From positions 1 to 20,772 of the forward strand of contig JAJRYW010000126.1 in assembly GCA_024275555.1 (NCBI GenBank): 20,772 nt of DNA. The letters are read 5' to 3'. The first letter of the stretch is position 1. Each line of letters begins with the position of its first letter. The translations under genes were made by a program, and so were the position numbers. The notes beneath the pieces are model-generated. The model had not been told where the DNA came from and did not search any database. It saw only the letters and a list, made by a program, of their open reading frames with translations. Origin of the DNA: Calditrichota bacterium (GTDB lineage: Bacteria > Calditrichota > Calditrichia > RBG-13-44-9 > J075). Shown here in pieces: positions 1-7,280 of the stretch.

Positions 1-127
1 GAAAATGACCGCATCTTTGGCCGTACTGCCGCCTCGGCATCCTGACCCTTTCTTGAAAAACCGCAATTATGATTGATTTATTGCCCCTAAACACTGATAT
101 TCTTTCTGTCAATGCGGGAGAAGCGCC

Positions 128-472
128 GTGCACGAAATGTCGATTGCCGAAAATTTGCTGAACATCCTGACCGAAATACTCCGCGAACACCCGGAGTATC
201 GCATCCAAAAAGTTTTTGTCGAGGTCGGGGAGCTCGTCGCGGTAGTGCCGGAATCGCTCCGGTTTTGCTACCAGGCCCTAACCGAAGACACACCGCTGCA
301 AGACTCGGAACTGGTCATCAAGGTTATCCCGATCCGCATCCGGTGCCAGGAGTGCCGGCAAGAACATACCGTGGAAAATTTTCTGTTTCGCTGTCCCTCC
401 TGCGGAAGCAGTTCCTTAAAAGAACTAAGCGGGAGGGAGTTTGCTATTAAAAGCCTGGAGGTCGAAGAATGA
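128..472 (+). CDS. hypA: HypA, hydrogenase nickel-insertion chaperone
   Basis: HypA is a small cytoplasmic metallochaperone that, with HypB, delivers Ni(II) to the large-subunit precursor of [NiFe]-hydrogenase. The 114-residue product has the family length. It begins Met-His-Glu, the conserved N-terminus whose Met1/His2 region binds nickel. Near the C-terminus it carries two Cys-x-x-Cys pairs (CQEC and CPSC), which form the structural zinc site. The start is GTG at 128, chosen because it gives the conserved MHEMS N-terminus and has a GGGAG Shine-Dalgarno at 116-120 with 7-bp spacing. The stop overlaps the hypB start by 4 bp (ATGA), indicating translational coupling. It is the first gene of the cluster visible here; only 127 bp of upstream sequence is in the window. 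Identification is secure. Confidence 0.97.
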   Translation: MHEMSIAENLLNILTEILREHPEYRIQKVFVEVGELVAVVPESLRFCYQALTEDTPLQDSELVIKVIPIRIRCQECRQEHTVENFLFRCPSCGSSSLKELSGREFAIKSLEVEE

Positions 473-1125
473 GTGTGGTCACCGTTGAACGAAAAATTTT
501 ACAGAAGAACGACGTCATTGCCGCCGAGAACCGGCAGCAATTTAAAGAAGCGGGCCTGCTGACCCTGAACCTGGTCAGTTCGCCCGGCTCCGGGAAAACC
601 ACCTTATTGGAGCGCACCCTGGAGTTGTGCCGGGAGGATTTGAACATTGCCGTGGTGGAAGGCGATGTGCAGACCGACAACGACGCCCGGCGAATCGCCG
701 CCTACAACATCCCGGTGGTGCAGATTATCACCAACGGCGGGTGCCACCTGGAGGCGGTCCTGGTGCGCGATGCCGTAAAAAATCTCGATCTGGATCAAGC
801 CCGGGTGCTGATCATTGAAAATGTGGGCAACCTGGTCTGCCCGGCCAGCTACGACCTGGGCGAAGATTACAAAGTGGTGCTGTTCAGCGCCACCGAGGGG
901 GACGACAAGCCGCTCAAGTACCCCAAAATGTTCCGGGTCTCGGATGTTTGCATCATCAACAAGATTGACTTGCTTCCCTACATCGACTTTGACCTGGAAG
1001 CGGCGCGGCGCAACGCCCTGCAGATCAACCCCAACCTGACCATCTTTGAAGTTTCCGCAAAAACCGGGGAGAACCTGGACCGCTGGGTGTCCTGGCTGAA
1101 GGAGAATGCCCCGGGGCGCTCTTAG
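469..1125 (+). CDS. hypB: HypB, hydrogenase maturation GTPase
   Basis: HypB is a SIMIBI-class GTPase that couples GTP hydrolysis to nickel insertion together with HypA. The 218-residue product shows a P-loop (SSPGSGKTT, residues 37-45), the conserved EGDVQTDNDARRI segment (64-76), and the metal-binding G-domain residues in GGCH (Cys92, His93) and NLVCP (Cys124). It also has the guanine-specificity motif NKID (164-167). The N-terminal His-rich nickel-storage stretch and the CxxCGC motif found in some homologues are absent, so this is the short form with only the G-domain metal site. It overlaps hypA by 4 bp, and hypF starts one base after its stop. Identification is secure. Confidence 0.97.
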   Translation: MSVVTVERKILQKNDVIAAENRQQFKEAGLLTLNLVSSPGSGKTTLLERTLELCREDLNIAVVEGDVQTDNDARRIAAYNIPVVQIITNGGCHLEAVLVRDAVKNLDLDQARVLIIENVGNLVCPASYDLGEDYKVVLFSATEGDDKPLKYPKMFRVSDVCIINKIDLLPYIDFDLEAARRNALQINPNLTIFEVSAKTGENLDRWVSWLKENAPGRS

Positions 1126-1126
1126 T

Positions 1127-3424
1127 ATGGCCGTAAAGCGCTTAAAAATAACCATCCAGGGCGCGGTGCAGGGCGTGGGTTTCCGGCCGTTCGTCTATCG
1201 TTTAGCGGATGAATTGCAGCTAACCGGCTGGGTAATCAACTCCGGTTCCGGAGTGTTTATCGAAGTGGAAGGCTCCCCGGATAATCTGGCCTTGTTTCTT
1301 CGCCGCGTTCATGATGAGCGTCCTCCCCAATCCTCCATCCATACCCTCGAGCAGGCGCAACTTGATCCGGCGGGCTACCAACAATTTGAAATTCGCAAGA
1401 GCGACGAGGGCGGCGAGACCACGGCAATTATGCTGCCGGATTTGGCAACCTGCCCGGATTGCCGGAAGGAATTATTCGATCCGGCCGACCGGCGTTACCG
1501 CTACCCGTTCATCAATTGCACCAACTGCGGGCCGCGCTTTACCATCATCTCCGCCCTTCCTTATGACCGGCCGAATACGAGCATGAAGCATTTCCAAATG
1601 TGCCCGGCTTGCGAGGAGGAGTATCGGAATCCGGCCGACCGGCGCTTCCACGCCCAGCCCAACGCCTGCCCGGAATGCGGTCCTCACATTGAATTATGGG
1701 ATCATTCGGGGCAGGTTATGGCCAGCCACGAGGCCGCCCTGCACCAGGCCGTCGCGGCTATCGAAGCGGGCAAAATTGTTGCTGTAAAAGGATTGGGCGG
1801 CTTCCACCTGATCTGCGACGCCGGCAACTCCCCGGCAATCCGGCGGCTGCGGGAGCGCAAACACCGCGAGGAAAAACCCTTTGCGCTGATGTTTCCCGAT
1901 CTCTCCCTCATCCGGCAATATTGTCATGTCTCGGAAACGGAAGCCCGGCTGCTGCAATCCTCCCAGGCGCCGATAGTGCTTCTGAAACAATGTCTCCCCC
2001 ATCCTCCCGGCCTGTCGGAAGAGGTCGCGCCGGGGAACCCGTACCTGGGGGTGATGCTTCCCTATACCCCGCTACACCACCTGCTCTTATCCGACTTAGA
2101 TAAACCGGTGGTCGCCACCAGCGGCAATATTTCCGATGAACCGATCTGCATCGATGAGCAGGAGGCGCTGCAGCGGTTGCACGGGATTGCCGATTTGTTT
2201 TTAGTGCACAATCGCCCCATCCTGCGCCACGCGGATGATTCCATCGTGCGTCTCATCGCCGGGCGGGAGATGGTGATGCGCCGCGCCCGCGGGTACGCCC
2301 CGCTGCCAATCCGGCTGCCCTCCGCCCCGCCGCCAACCCTGGCCGTGGGCGCACATCTTAAAAACAGCATTGCCTTGAGCGTCGGGAAAAACGTATTCAT
2401 CAGCCAGCATATCGGGGATTTGGAAACCGAGGCTTCCTTCAACGCTTTTCAGGAAGTGATCGACCGTTTTAAAGAGGTCTACCGAACCGAACCGGAAATC
2501 ATCGCCGCCGACCTGCACCCGGATTATCTTTCCAGCCAGTACGCCCGGGAGCAAAACCGTCCCATTCACACCGTTCAGCATCACTACGCCCACATCCTTT
2601 CCTGCATGTTGGAAAACGAGATCGAACCGCCTGTTTTGGGAATATCCTGGGACGGAACCGGGCTGGGCGACGACGGAACCGTGTGGGGCGGGGAATTTCT
2701 GGAAATCACCCAAAACGATTTTATCCGCCGGGCCTGCTTCCGGCCCTTCCGGCTGCCCGGCGGGGATCATGCTATCCGGGAGCCGCGCCGCAGCGCCCTG
2801 GGTGCGCTGTTCGAAATTTGCCGCAGCGAGGAGGAAAAGCATTACCCATCGGAACTGTGGCAGTCTTTTAGCGAACCGGAGCGCAAAACCCTCTTCCGGA
2901 TGCTCTCCCGGGGAATTAACGCGCCTCTCAGCAGCAGCGCGGGACGCCTCTTCGACGCTGTAGCCGCCCTGACCGGCCTGCGCTACCGCAACAACTTTGA
3001 GGGGCAGGCCGCCATGGAGCTTGAATTTTTACTTCCGGATGCGCCCCGGGAGGCCGGGAGTTATCCGCTCCGGGTGAGAAGAGAAAAAAATAGTGGGAAA
3101 AAAAGTTTGCTTATTTTAGATTGGGCTGTCATGATGGAGGCGATCCGGAACGATAAACAGCAGGGTGTGGCCGCAGCGGTTATCTCCGCTAAATTCCACA
3201 ACACCCTGGTGGAAAGCTGTCTTGACGTCGCTAAAGCAGTGGGATTGGAGAAAGTAGCCCTGTCCGGCGGCTGCTTTCAAAACAAGTATCTGACCGAAGG
3301 GGTGATCCGGCGGCTTCAGGCAGAAGGATTTCGGGTCTATTGGCATCAGCAGGCGCCGCCCAATGACGGCGGAATTGCCCTGGGCCAGATCGGCGCAGTG
3401 TGGCGCCTGCATCAAAATAAATAA
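1127..3424 (+). CDS. hypF: HypF, carbamoyltransferase for cyanide ligand synthesis
   Basis: HypF activates carbamoyl phosphate with ATP and transfers the carbamoyl group to the C-terminal Cys of HypE, the first step in making the CN ligands of the NiFe site. From the ATG at 1127 the product has 765 residues, normal for the family. It contains an N-terminal acylphosphatase-like domain (VQGVGFRPF at about 14-22) and two zinc fingers built from four CxxC pairs (about 109/112, 131/134, 159/162, 181/184). A YrdC-like domain follows (about 200-385), then a Kae1-like C-terminal domain with an HHYAH metal motif at about 485-489 and SGGCFQNKYL near the end. An in-frame ATG lies at 1106 inside hypB, but 1127 gives the usual N-terminus just after the hypB stop; its own ribosome site is weak, suggesting coupling to hypB. 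Confidence 0.96.
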   Translation: MAVKRLKITIQGAVQGVGFRPFVYRLADELQLTGWVINSGSGVFIEVEGSPDNLALFLRRVHDERPPQSSIHTLEQAQLDPAGYQQFEIRKSDEGGETTAIMLPDLATCPDCRKELFDPADRRYRYPFINCTNCGPRFTIISALPYDRPNTSMKHFQMCPACEEEYRNPADRRFHAQPNACPECGPHIELWDHSGQVMASHEAALHQAVAAIEAGKIVAVKGLGGFHLICDAGNSPAIRRLRERKHREEKPFALMFPDLSLIRQYCHVSETEARLLQSSQAPIVLLKQCLPHPPGLSEEVAPGNPYLGVMLPYTPLHHLLLSDLDKPVVATSGNISDEPICIDEQEALQRLHGIADLFLVHNRPILRHADDSIVRLIAGREMVMRRARGYAPLPIRLPSAPPPTLAVGAHLKNSIALSVGKNVFISQHIGDLETEASFNAFQEVIDRFKEVYRTEPEIIAADLHPDYLSSQYAREQNRPIHTVQHHYAHILSCMLENEIEPPVLGISWDGTGLGDDGTVWGGEFLEITQNDFIRRACFRPFRLPGGDHAIREPRRSALGALFEICRSEEEKHYPSELWQSFSEPERKTLFRMLSRGINAPLSSSAGRLFDAVAALTGLRYRNNFEGQAAMELEFLLPDAPREAGSYPLRVRREKNSGKKSLLILDWAVMMEAIRNDKQQGVAAAVISAKFHNTLVESCLDVAKAVGLEKVALSGGCFQNKYLTEGVIRRLQAEGFRVYWHQQAPPNDGGIALGQIGAVWRLHQNK

Positions 3425-3460
3425 TTTAACCTTCATTAAAAGTTATTCAGGTCTTTTTTT

Positions 3461-3872
3461 GACAGGATTCACATGATAAACCGGATTGGGAAGTAAGATT
3501 TATTATCCTGTGGATCAAAACGGTTATCATAATAACATGTTGAGGTGTTATCATCCGAATTTGCTAAAAAATTGTTCGCTGCGGTATGCGCTAGTGATTT
3601 ACAAAAAAAATTCCCAAGGCTGTTCAGGGTCTTACCGCTACCCGGAAAAATGTTCGTCTGATGATCAATTTTGGAGAAGAAAAGTGGAAGTTTAATGTCT
3701 CCCGGCACTCCGGAGTCTGCCCCGGTCAGGGGACAAATTCTGCCGGAGTTAATAAACCTTATAACCGCAAAGTAGGGCAGGTAGGTAAACAATTTATCAG
3801 TTATCCTTATCAAAAACTGAATAAGAAGATCAACAGGAAAAACATCATCCGGTTAATCTTGTTCATCCTGTC
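3461..3872. repeat. 412-bp segment bounded by imperfect 27-bp inverted repeats (MITE-like)
   Basis: The left end (3461-3487, starting GACAGGATTCACATG) and the reverse complement of the right end (3846-3872, starting GACAGGATGAACAAG) agree at 22 of 27 positions. Both arms share the core blocks GACAGGAT and AACCGGAT in the same order, with an approximately 11-nt periodicity. The left arm is preceded by a run of seven T. The interior has no transposase or other credible coding frame. This arrangement fits a non-autonomous, MITE-like or dispersed-repeat insertion between hypF and hypC. No clear target-site duplication was found by eye, so mobility is an inference. Confidence 0.6.
3707..3749. other. 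G+C-rich nested hairpin inside the hypF-hypC gap
   Basis: ACTCCGG at 3707-3713 pairs with CCGGAGT at 3743-3749. Inside that loop CCCC (3720-3723) pairs with GGGG (3729-3732) around GGTCA. No T-run follows, so it does not look like an intrinsic terminator. It may be a secondary structure of the inserted element or of the leader RNA of hypC; the function is unknown. Confidence 0.4.
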
Positions 3873-3925
3873 AGAAATTAATGCTGAATAGTTACAATCA
3901 ACATTCAAAAACGAGGTAAACAGCC

Positions 3926-4180
3926 ATGTGTTTAGCTGTTCCGGGAAAGATTCTTAGTATTCAGGGGGATGATCCTGTTCTGCGAAGTGGTAAAGTCAGT
4001 TTTGGGGGGATTGTCAAAGAAATAAACCTGGCCTATGTTCCCGAGGCCAAAGTGGATGACTATGTTCTGGTGCATGTGGGCTTTGCCCTGAATGTGATTG
4101 ATGAAGAGGAGGCCCAACTGGTATTCCGGTATCTGAAAGAGATGAACGAACTGGGAGAACTGGAGGAGGGCGAGGAATGA
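3926..4180 (+). CDS. hypC: HypC, hydrogenase maturation chaperone
   Basis: HypC is a small chaperone that partners HypD to carry the Fe(CN)2(CO) unit and then docks on the hydrogenase large-subunit precursor. The 84-residue product has the diagnostic N-terminus MCLAVPGKI, in which Cys2 (exposed after Met removal) is the essential iron and precursor contact. The rest folds as the family's OB-like barrel, followed by an acidic tail ending ELEEGEE. The ATG is preceded by GAGG at 3913-3916. The stop overlaps the hypD start by 4 bp (ATGA at 4177-4180), matching the functional HypC-HypD pair. The gene is separated from hypF by a 501-bp non-coding gap. A HybG- or HupF-type name is possible, but HypC is the generic call. 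Confidence 0.96.
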   Translation: MCLAVPGKILSIQGDDPVLRSGKVSFGGIVKEINLAYVPEAKVDDYVLVHVGFALNVIDEEEAQLVFRYLKEMNELGELEEGEE

Positions 4181-5274
4181 AATTTGTCGAGGAATATCGT
4201 GATCCGAAAGCGGCGCAAGCGTTGTCTGAAGCCATCCACCGGGTAACCACCCGGGAATGGACCATCATGGAGATTTGCGGGGGGCAAACCCACGCCATCA
4301 TGAAATTCGGCATCGATGAACTGCTGCCCAAACAGATCAACCTGGTGCACGGGCCGGGTTGCCCGGTTTGCGTCACCCCGCTGGAATTCATCGATAAAGC
4401 CATTAAAATAGCCGAACGCCCGGAGGTCATCTTTTGCTCATTCGGCGATATGCTGCGCGTTCCCGGCAGCGAAGATGACCTCCTCTCCGTCAAAGCCAAA
4501 GGCGGCGATGTGCGTATTTTATATTCACCCCTGGATGCGCTGACAATTGCCCGGGAGAATCCCGGCAAGGAAGTGGTCTTCTTCGGGGTGGGCTTCGAGA
4601 CCACCGCCCCGGCCACGGCGATGGCGGTTTACCAGGCCAAACAGATGGGGCTAAAAAACTTTTCCTTGCTGATTTCCCACGTACTGGTGCCGCCGGCCAT
4701 GGAGGCCATCCTCTCTTCCCCGCAAAACCGGGTGCAGGGATTTTTGGCCGCCGGGCATGTCTGCACGGTGATGGGATACACCGAGTATTACCCCATCGTG
4801 GAAAAATACCGCGTACCCATCGTGGTGACCGGGTTTGAGCCGCTGGATATCCTGCAAGGTCTCTACATGTGCATCAAACAGTTGGAAGAGGGCCGGGCCG
4901 AGTTGGAAAATCAATACACCCGGGTGGTGCAGGAAAAAGGAAATCGACCGGCGCAGGAGTTGATTCAAAAAGTCTTCCGGGTGGTGCATCGCAAATGGCG
5001 CGGCGTGGGGGAGATTCCCGCCAGCGGGATGGGCCTGGCCGAGGAATACCGGGATTTTGACGCCGAGCGCCGTTTTAAGATCGAGCACCTCACCGCGGAT
5101 GAGCCGGAAGAGTGTATCGCCGGGCTGGTGCTCCAGGGAGTGAAAAAACCCGTTGAATGCAGCGCCTTCGGCGTACGCTGCACCCCGGAAAAACCCCTGG
5201 GGGCCCCGATGGTTTCTTCGGAAGGCGCCTGTGCAGCCTACTATCAATATCACCGCCAGGATTTGGAAACATGA
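4177..5274 (+). CDS. hypD: HypD, Fe-S scaffold for Fe(CN)2CO assembly
   Basis: HypD is an iron-sulfur protein that, with HypC, is the scaffold on which iron receives its CN and CO ligands. The 365-residue product shows the conserved motifs in order: CGGQTH (Cys34), GPGCPVCVTP (Cys62 and Cys65, the redox-active thiol pair), GFETTAPAT (139-147) and GHVCTVMG (193-200). The C-terminal cluster-binding region has Cys328, Cys335 and Cys352 within ECSAFGVRC and SEGAC. Length and motifs are typical. The ATG overlaps the hypC stop, indicating coupled translation. A PlsC-type acyltransferase gene starts 34 bp downstream. Identification is secure. Confidence 0.97.
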   Translation: MKFVEEYRDPKAAQALSEAIHRVTTREWTIMEICGGQTHAIMKFGIDELLPKQINLVHGPGCPVCVTPLEFIDKAIKIAERPEVIFCSFGDMLRVPGSEDDLLSVKAKGGDVRILYSPLDALTIARENPGKEVVFFGVGFETTAPATAMAVYQAKQMGLKNFSLLISHVLVPPAMEAILSSPQNRVQGFLAAGHVCTVMGYTEYYPIVEKYRVPIVVTGFEPLDILQGLYMCIKQLEEGRAELENQYTRVVQEKGNRPAQELIQKVFRVVHRKWRGVGEIPASGMGLAEEYRDFDAERRFKIEHLTADEPEECIAGLVLQGVKKPVECSAFGVRCTPEKPLGAPMVSSEGACAAYYQYHRQDLET

Positions 5275-5308
5275 TCAGCAACAACCATTGAACCAACCGG
5301 ATCATTTT

Positions 5309-6064
5309 ATGCGCAAAAAACTCATTTCCTGGATATACATCAGCTACATCGGTTTAACATCGCTCATTTTTTACCTGGTTGCCCTGCTAATCTGGCTGTC
5401 GACGGCCTGGTGGGATAAACGATTGGTTATATTGCACCTGTTCTCCTGTTTTTGGGCCAGTTCCTACATCTTGGTTATGCCGATCTGGTCGATCCGCATC
5501 GAAGGCCTCCAAAAGCTGGATTGGAAAAAAACCTATGTGATCGTCTCCAACCACCAGTCGCAACTGGATATTCTGGCCGCCTACCGCCTATTTTTTCCCT
5601 TTAAGTGGGTTTCCAAAGCAGAGGTGTTCCGGGTGCCCTTCCTGGGCTGGAGTATGGTTCTCAATAAACATATCCGGTTAAAGCGCGGCGACCGGCGCAG
5701 CACGGTGGAGATGTTCCGCGAGTGCGAGAAGGCCCTGAAACAAGGCTGCTCGGTCTTTTTCTTCCCGGAAGGAACCCGCTCCGAAACCGGGATATTGAGA
5801 CCGTTTAAACCCGGGGCGTTCGCTTTGGCCAAGCGGCTGAATGTTCCTGTTTTGCCGATTGCCATTAACGGCACGCGCATCGCTCTTCCCAAGAACAGCC
5901 TGGAAGTTACCGGGCGCGCCCGCCTGCGGGTTAAGGTGCTGGATGAAATTCCCCCCGAGACGCTCCGGAAACACACGGTGGAAGAACTGTGTAAAATGGT
6001 GCAGGATAAAATTGCCGCCCATATTGACGAACATCGCCCGGTAGAACAGGCCCGAACCGCATAA
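5309..6064 (+). CDS. PlsC-family 1-acylglycerol-3-phosphate acyltransferase
   Basis: This is a membrane-bound acyltransferase of the LPLAT/PlsC family, expected to acylate lysophosphatidic acid (or another lysolipid) in phospholipid synthesis. The 251-residue product has a hydrophobic N-terminus with membrane segments at about 8-30 and 40-60. The catalytic NHQSQLD motif (HX4D, His82/Asp87) follows, then an RGD block (127-129), FPEGTRS (152-158) and VLPIAINGT (181-189), the four classical LPLAT blocks in order. The ATG at 5309 was chosen because an upstream in-frame ATG (5153) would lie deep inside hypD and add a residue stretch that reads as hypD out of frame. No strong ribosome site is visible. 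Its place between hypD and hypE on the same strand is unusual for a lipid gene. The acyl acceptor cannot be told from sequence. Confidence 0.88.
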   Translation: MRKKLISWIYISYIGLTSLIFYLVALLIWLSTAWWDKRLVILHLFSCFWASSYILVMPIWSIRIEGLQKLDWKKTYVIVSNHQSQLDILAAYRLFFPFKWVSKAEVFRVPFLGWSMVLNKHIRLKRGDRRSTVEMFRECEKALKQGCSVFFFPEGTRSETGILRPFKPGAFALAKRLNVPVLPIAINGTRIALPKNSLEVTGRARLRVKVLDEIPPETLRKHTVEELCKMVQDKIAAHIDEHRPVEQARTA

Positions 6065-6166
6065 GCTTTCTTTCAACATTTTTTCCGCCGCAAACATATC
6101 GACCTGGCGGCAATGTTTACCGGGAGAATTACCGCATGTACAGGCAACCGAGAACCGACACATATC

Positions 6167-6173
6167 AAAGGAG
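6167..6173 (+). promoter_or_regulatory. Ribosome binding site that sets the hypE start
   Basis: AAAGGAG lies 8 bases before the GTG at 6182. An in-frame ATG at 6113 has no comparable site and would add 23 residues unlike HypE, so this motif decides the start. Confidence 0.75.
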
Positions 6174-6181
6174 TAACCATC

Positions 6182-7243
6182 GTGGCTGACAAAGACATTC
6201 TCACTTCGGGCCCGGTCTGCCCGATTCCCATTGAAGACTATCCCCAGGTGCTCCTGGCTCATGGCGGCGGCGGGAAACTGATGCAGCAACTGATTCAAAA
6301 AATGTTCGTATCAACCTTCGAGAACCCGTTGATCAACCAGGCGCATGACGGTGCGGTTTTTCAAGCGCCCGCTTCCCGGCTGGCTATGAGCACCGACTCC
6401 TACGTCATCCATCCCCTCTTTTTCCCGGGCGGGGACATCGGCTCCCTGGCAGTACACGGCACGGTAAATGACCTGGCCATGTGCGGGGCCCGTCCCCTCT
6501 ACCTGAGCGCCGGCTTTATCCTGGAAGAGGGGCTGCCTATGGAAACGCTTTGGCGGGTGGTGCAATCCATGCAAGCGGCGGCCCAAAACGCCGGGGTAGC
6601 CATTATCACCGGGGATACCAAGGTGGTTGACCGGGGCAAGGGCGACGGCATTTTTATTAATACCAGCGGGGTGGGCGTTATCGAGCATGATGTGGTTGTC
6701 AATCCCTCGCAGGTAAAAGAGGACGACGTTATTCTGGTCAGCGGGGATATCGGCCGGCACGGAATTGCCATCATGGCGGTGCGGGAAGGGCTGGAATTCG
6801 AGACTGTCATCGAAAGCGACAGCGCCCCGGTGTCCTCGACCGTGCAGGCGCTCTTAAACGCCGGGATCGAACTGCACTGCCTGCGCGACCTGACCCGGGG
6901 CGGCCTGGCCAGCGCGCTAATCGAAATTGCCGTCACTTCCGGGACCAATCCCCACCTGGAAGAACGGGCCATCCCGGTGCGGGAAGATGTGCAGGGCGCT
7001 TGCGAGATTTTAGGGTTCGACCCGCTTTATGTGGCCAACGAAGGGCGCTTTCTGGCCATCGTTGCCAAAGAACACGCCCGGAGCGCCCTGGAAATCCTTC
7101 AAAGCGCACCGGGGGGAGACCAGGCGGCGCAGATTGGGGAAATCCGCCGAAAATCGCCCGGCCGGGTAACCCTGACCAGTAAAATCGGAACCACCCGTGT
7201 AGTGGATATGTTCAGCGGGGAACAACTGCCCCGTATTTGCTGA
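6182..7243 (+). CDS. hypE: HypE, hydrogenase cyanide-ligand dehydratase
   Basis: HypE accepts a carbamoyl group from HypF on its C-terminal Cys and dehydrates it with ATP to a thiocyanate, the donor of the CN ligands. The 353-residue product (GTG start) belongs to the PurM/AIR-synthase-like ATPase fold. It has a Gly-rich GGGGKLMQQL segment (28-37), STDSYV (70-75), and the dimer/ATP region GGDIGSLAVHGTVNDLAM (83-100). It ends in the diagnostic PRIC, with the acceptor Cys353 as the last residue. It is separated from hypD by the acyltransferase gene and followed after 37 bp by a membrane protein gene. The long 117-bp gap before it, with its own good ribosome site, would allow independent expression. 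Confidence 0.96.
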   Translation: MADKDILTSGPVCPIPIEDYPQVLLAHGGGGKLMQQLIQKMFVSTFENPLINQAHDGAVFQAPASRLAMSTDSYVIHPLFFPGGDIGSLAVHGTVNDLAMCGARPLYLSAGFILEEGLPMETLWRVVQSMQAAAQNAGVAIITGDTKVVDRGKGDGIFINTSGVGVIEHDVVVNPSQVKEDDVILVSGDIGRHGIAIMAVREGLEFETVIESDSAPVSSTVQALLNAGIELHCLRDLTRGGLASALIEIAVTSGTNPHLEERAIPVREDVQGACEILGFDPLYVANEGRFLAIVAKEHARSALEILQSAPGGDQAAQIGEIRRKSPGRVTLTSKIGTTRVVDMFSGEQLPRIC

Positions 7244-7280
7244 ATCAACAACCTCAATCGCATACAAACCGGAGCTTGAC

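Larger units (their letters stand above)
3425..3925. other. 501-bp gene-free gap splitting the hyp cluster
   Basis: No convincing gene is present. Open frames of 69 and 76 codons exist on the + strand, but they lack good ribosome sites and any recognisable motif. The stretch is visibly more A+T-rich than the flanking genes. It contains an inverted-repeat-bounded segment at 3461-3872, a G+C-rich hairpin at 3707-3749, and the hypC ribosome site just before 3926 (GAGG at 3913-3916, 9-bp spacing). A promoter for hypCD may lie in the last 50 bases, but I cannot point to one with confidence. Confidence 0.8.

Noticed and set aside
18..32. Possible sigma-54 promoter upstream of hypA (TGGC...GC with invariant GG/GC spacing)
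   Set aside because: Only the GG and GC dinucleotides fit; the TTGC half is CCGC, so the match is too weak although hyp operons can be sigma-54 dependent.
53..82. Possible sigma-70 promoter before hypA (TTGAAA with an A+T-rich -10 region)
   Set aside because: No good TATAAT-like hexamer at 16-18 bp spacing.
3486..3891. Two short + strand open frames in the hypF-hypC gap (69 and 76 codons)
   Set aside because: No ribosome sites, no recognisable composition or motif, and they lie within the inverted-repeat segment.
6113..6181. N-terminal extension of hypE from an upstream ATG
   Set aside because: No ribosome site, residues unlike HypE, and a strong AAAGGAG supports the GTG at 6182.
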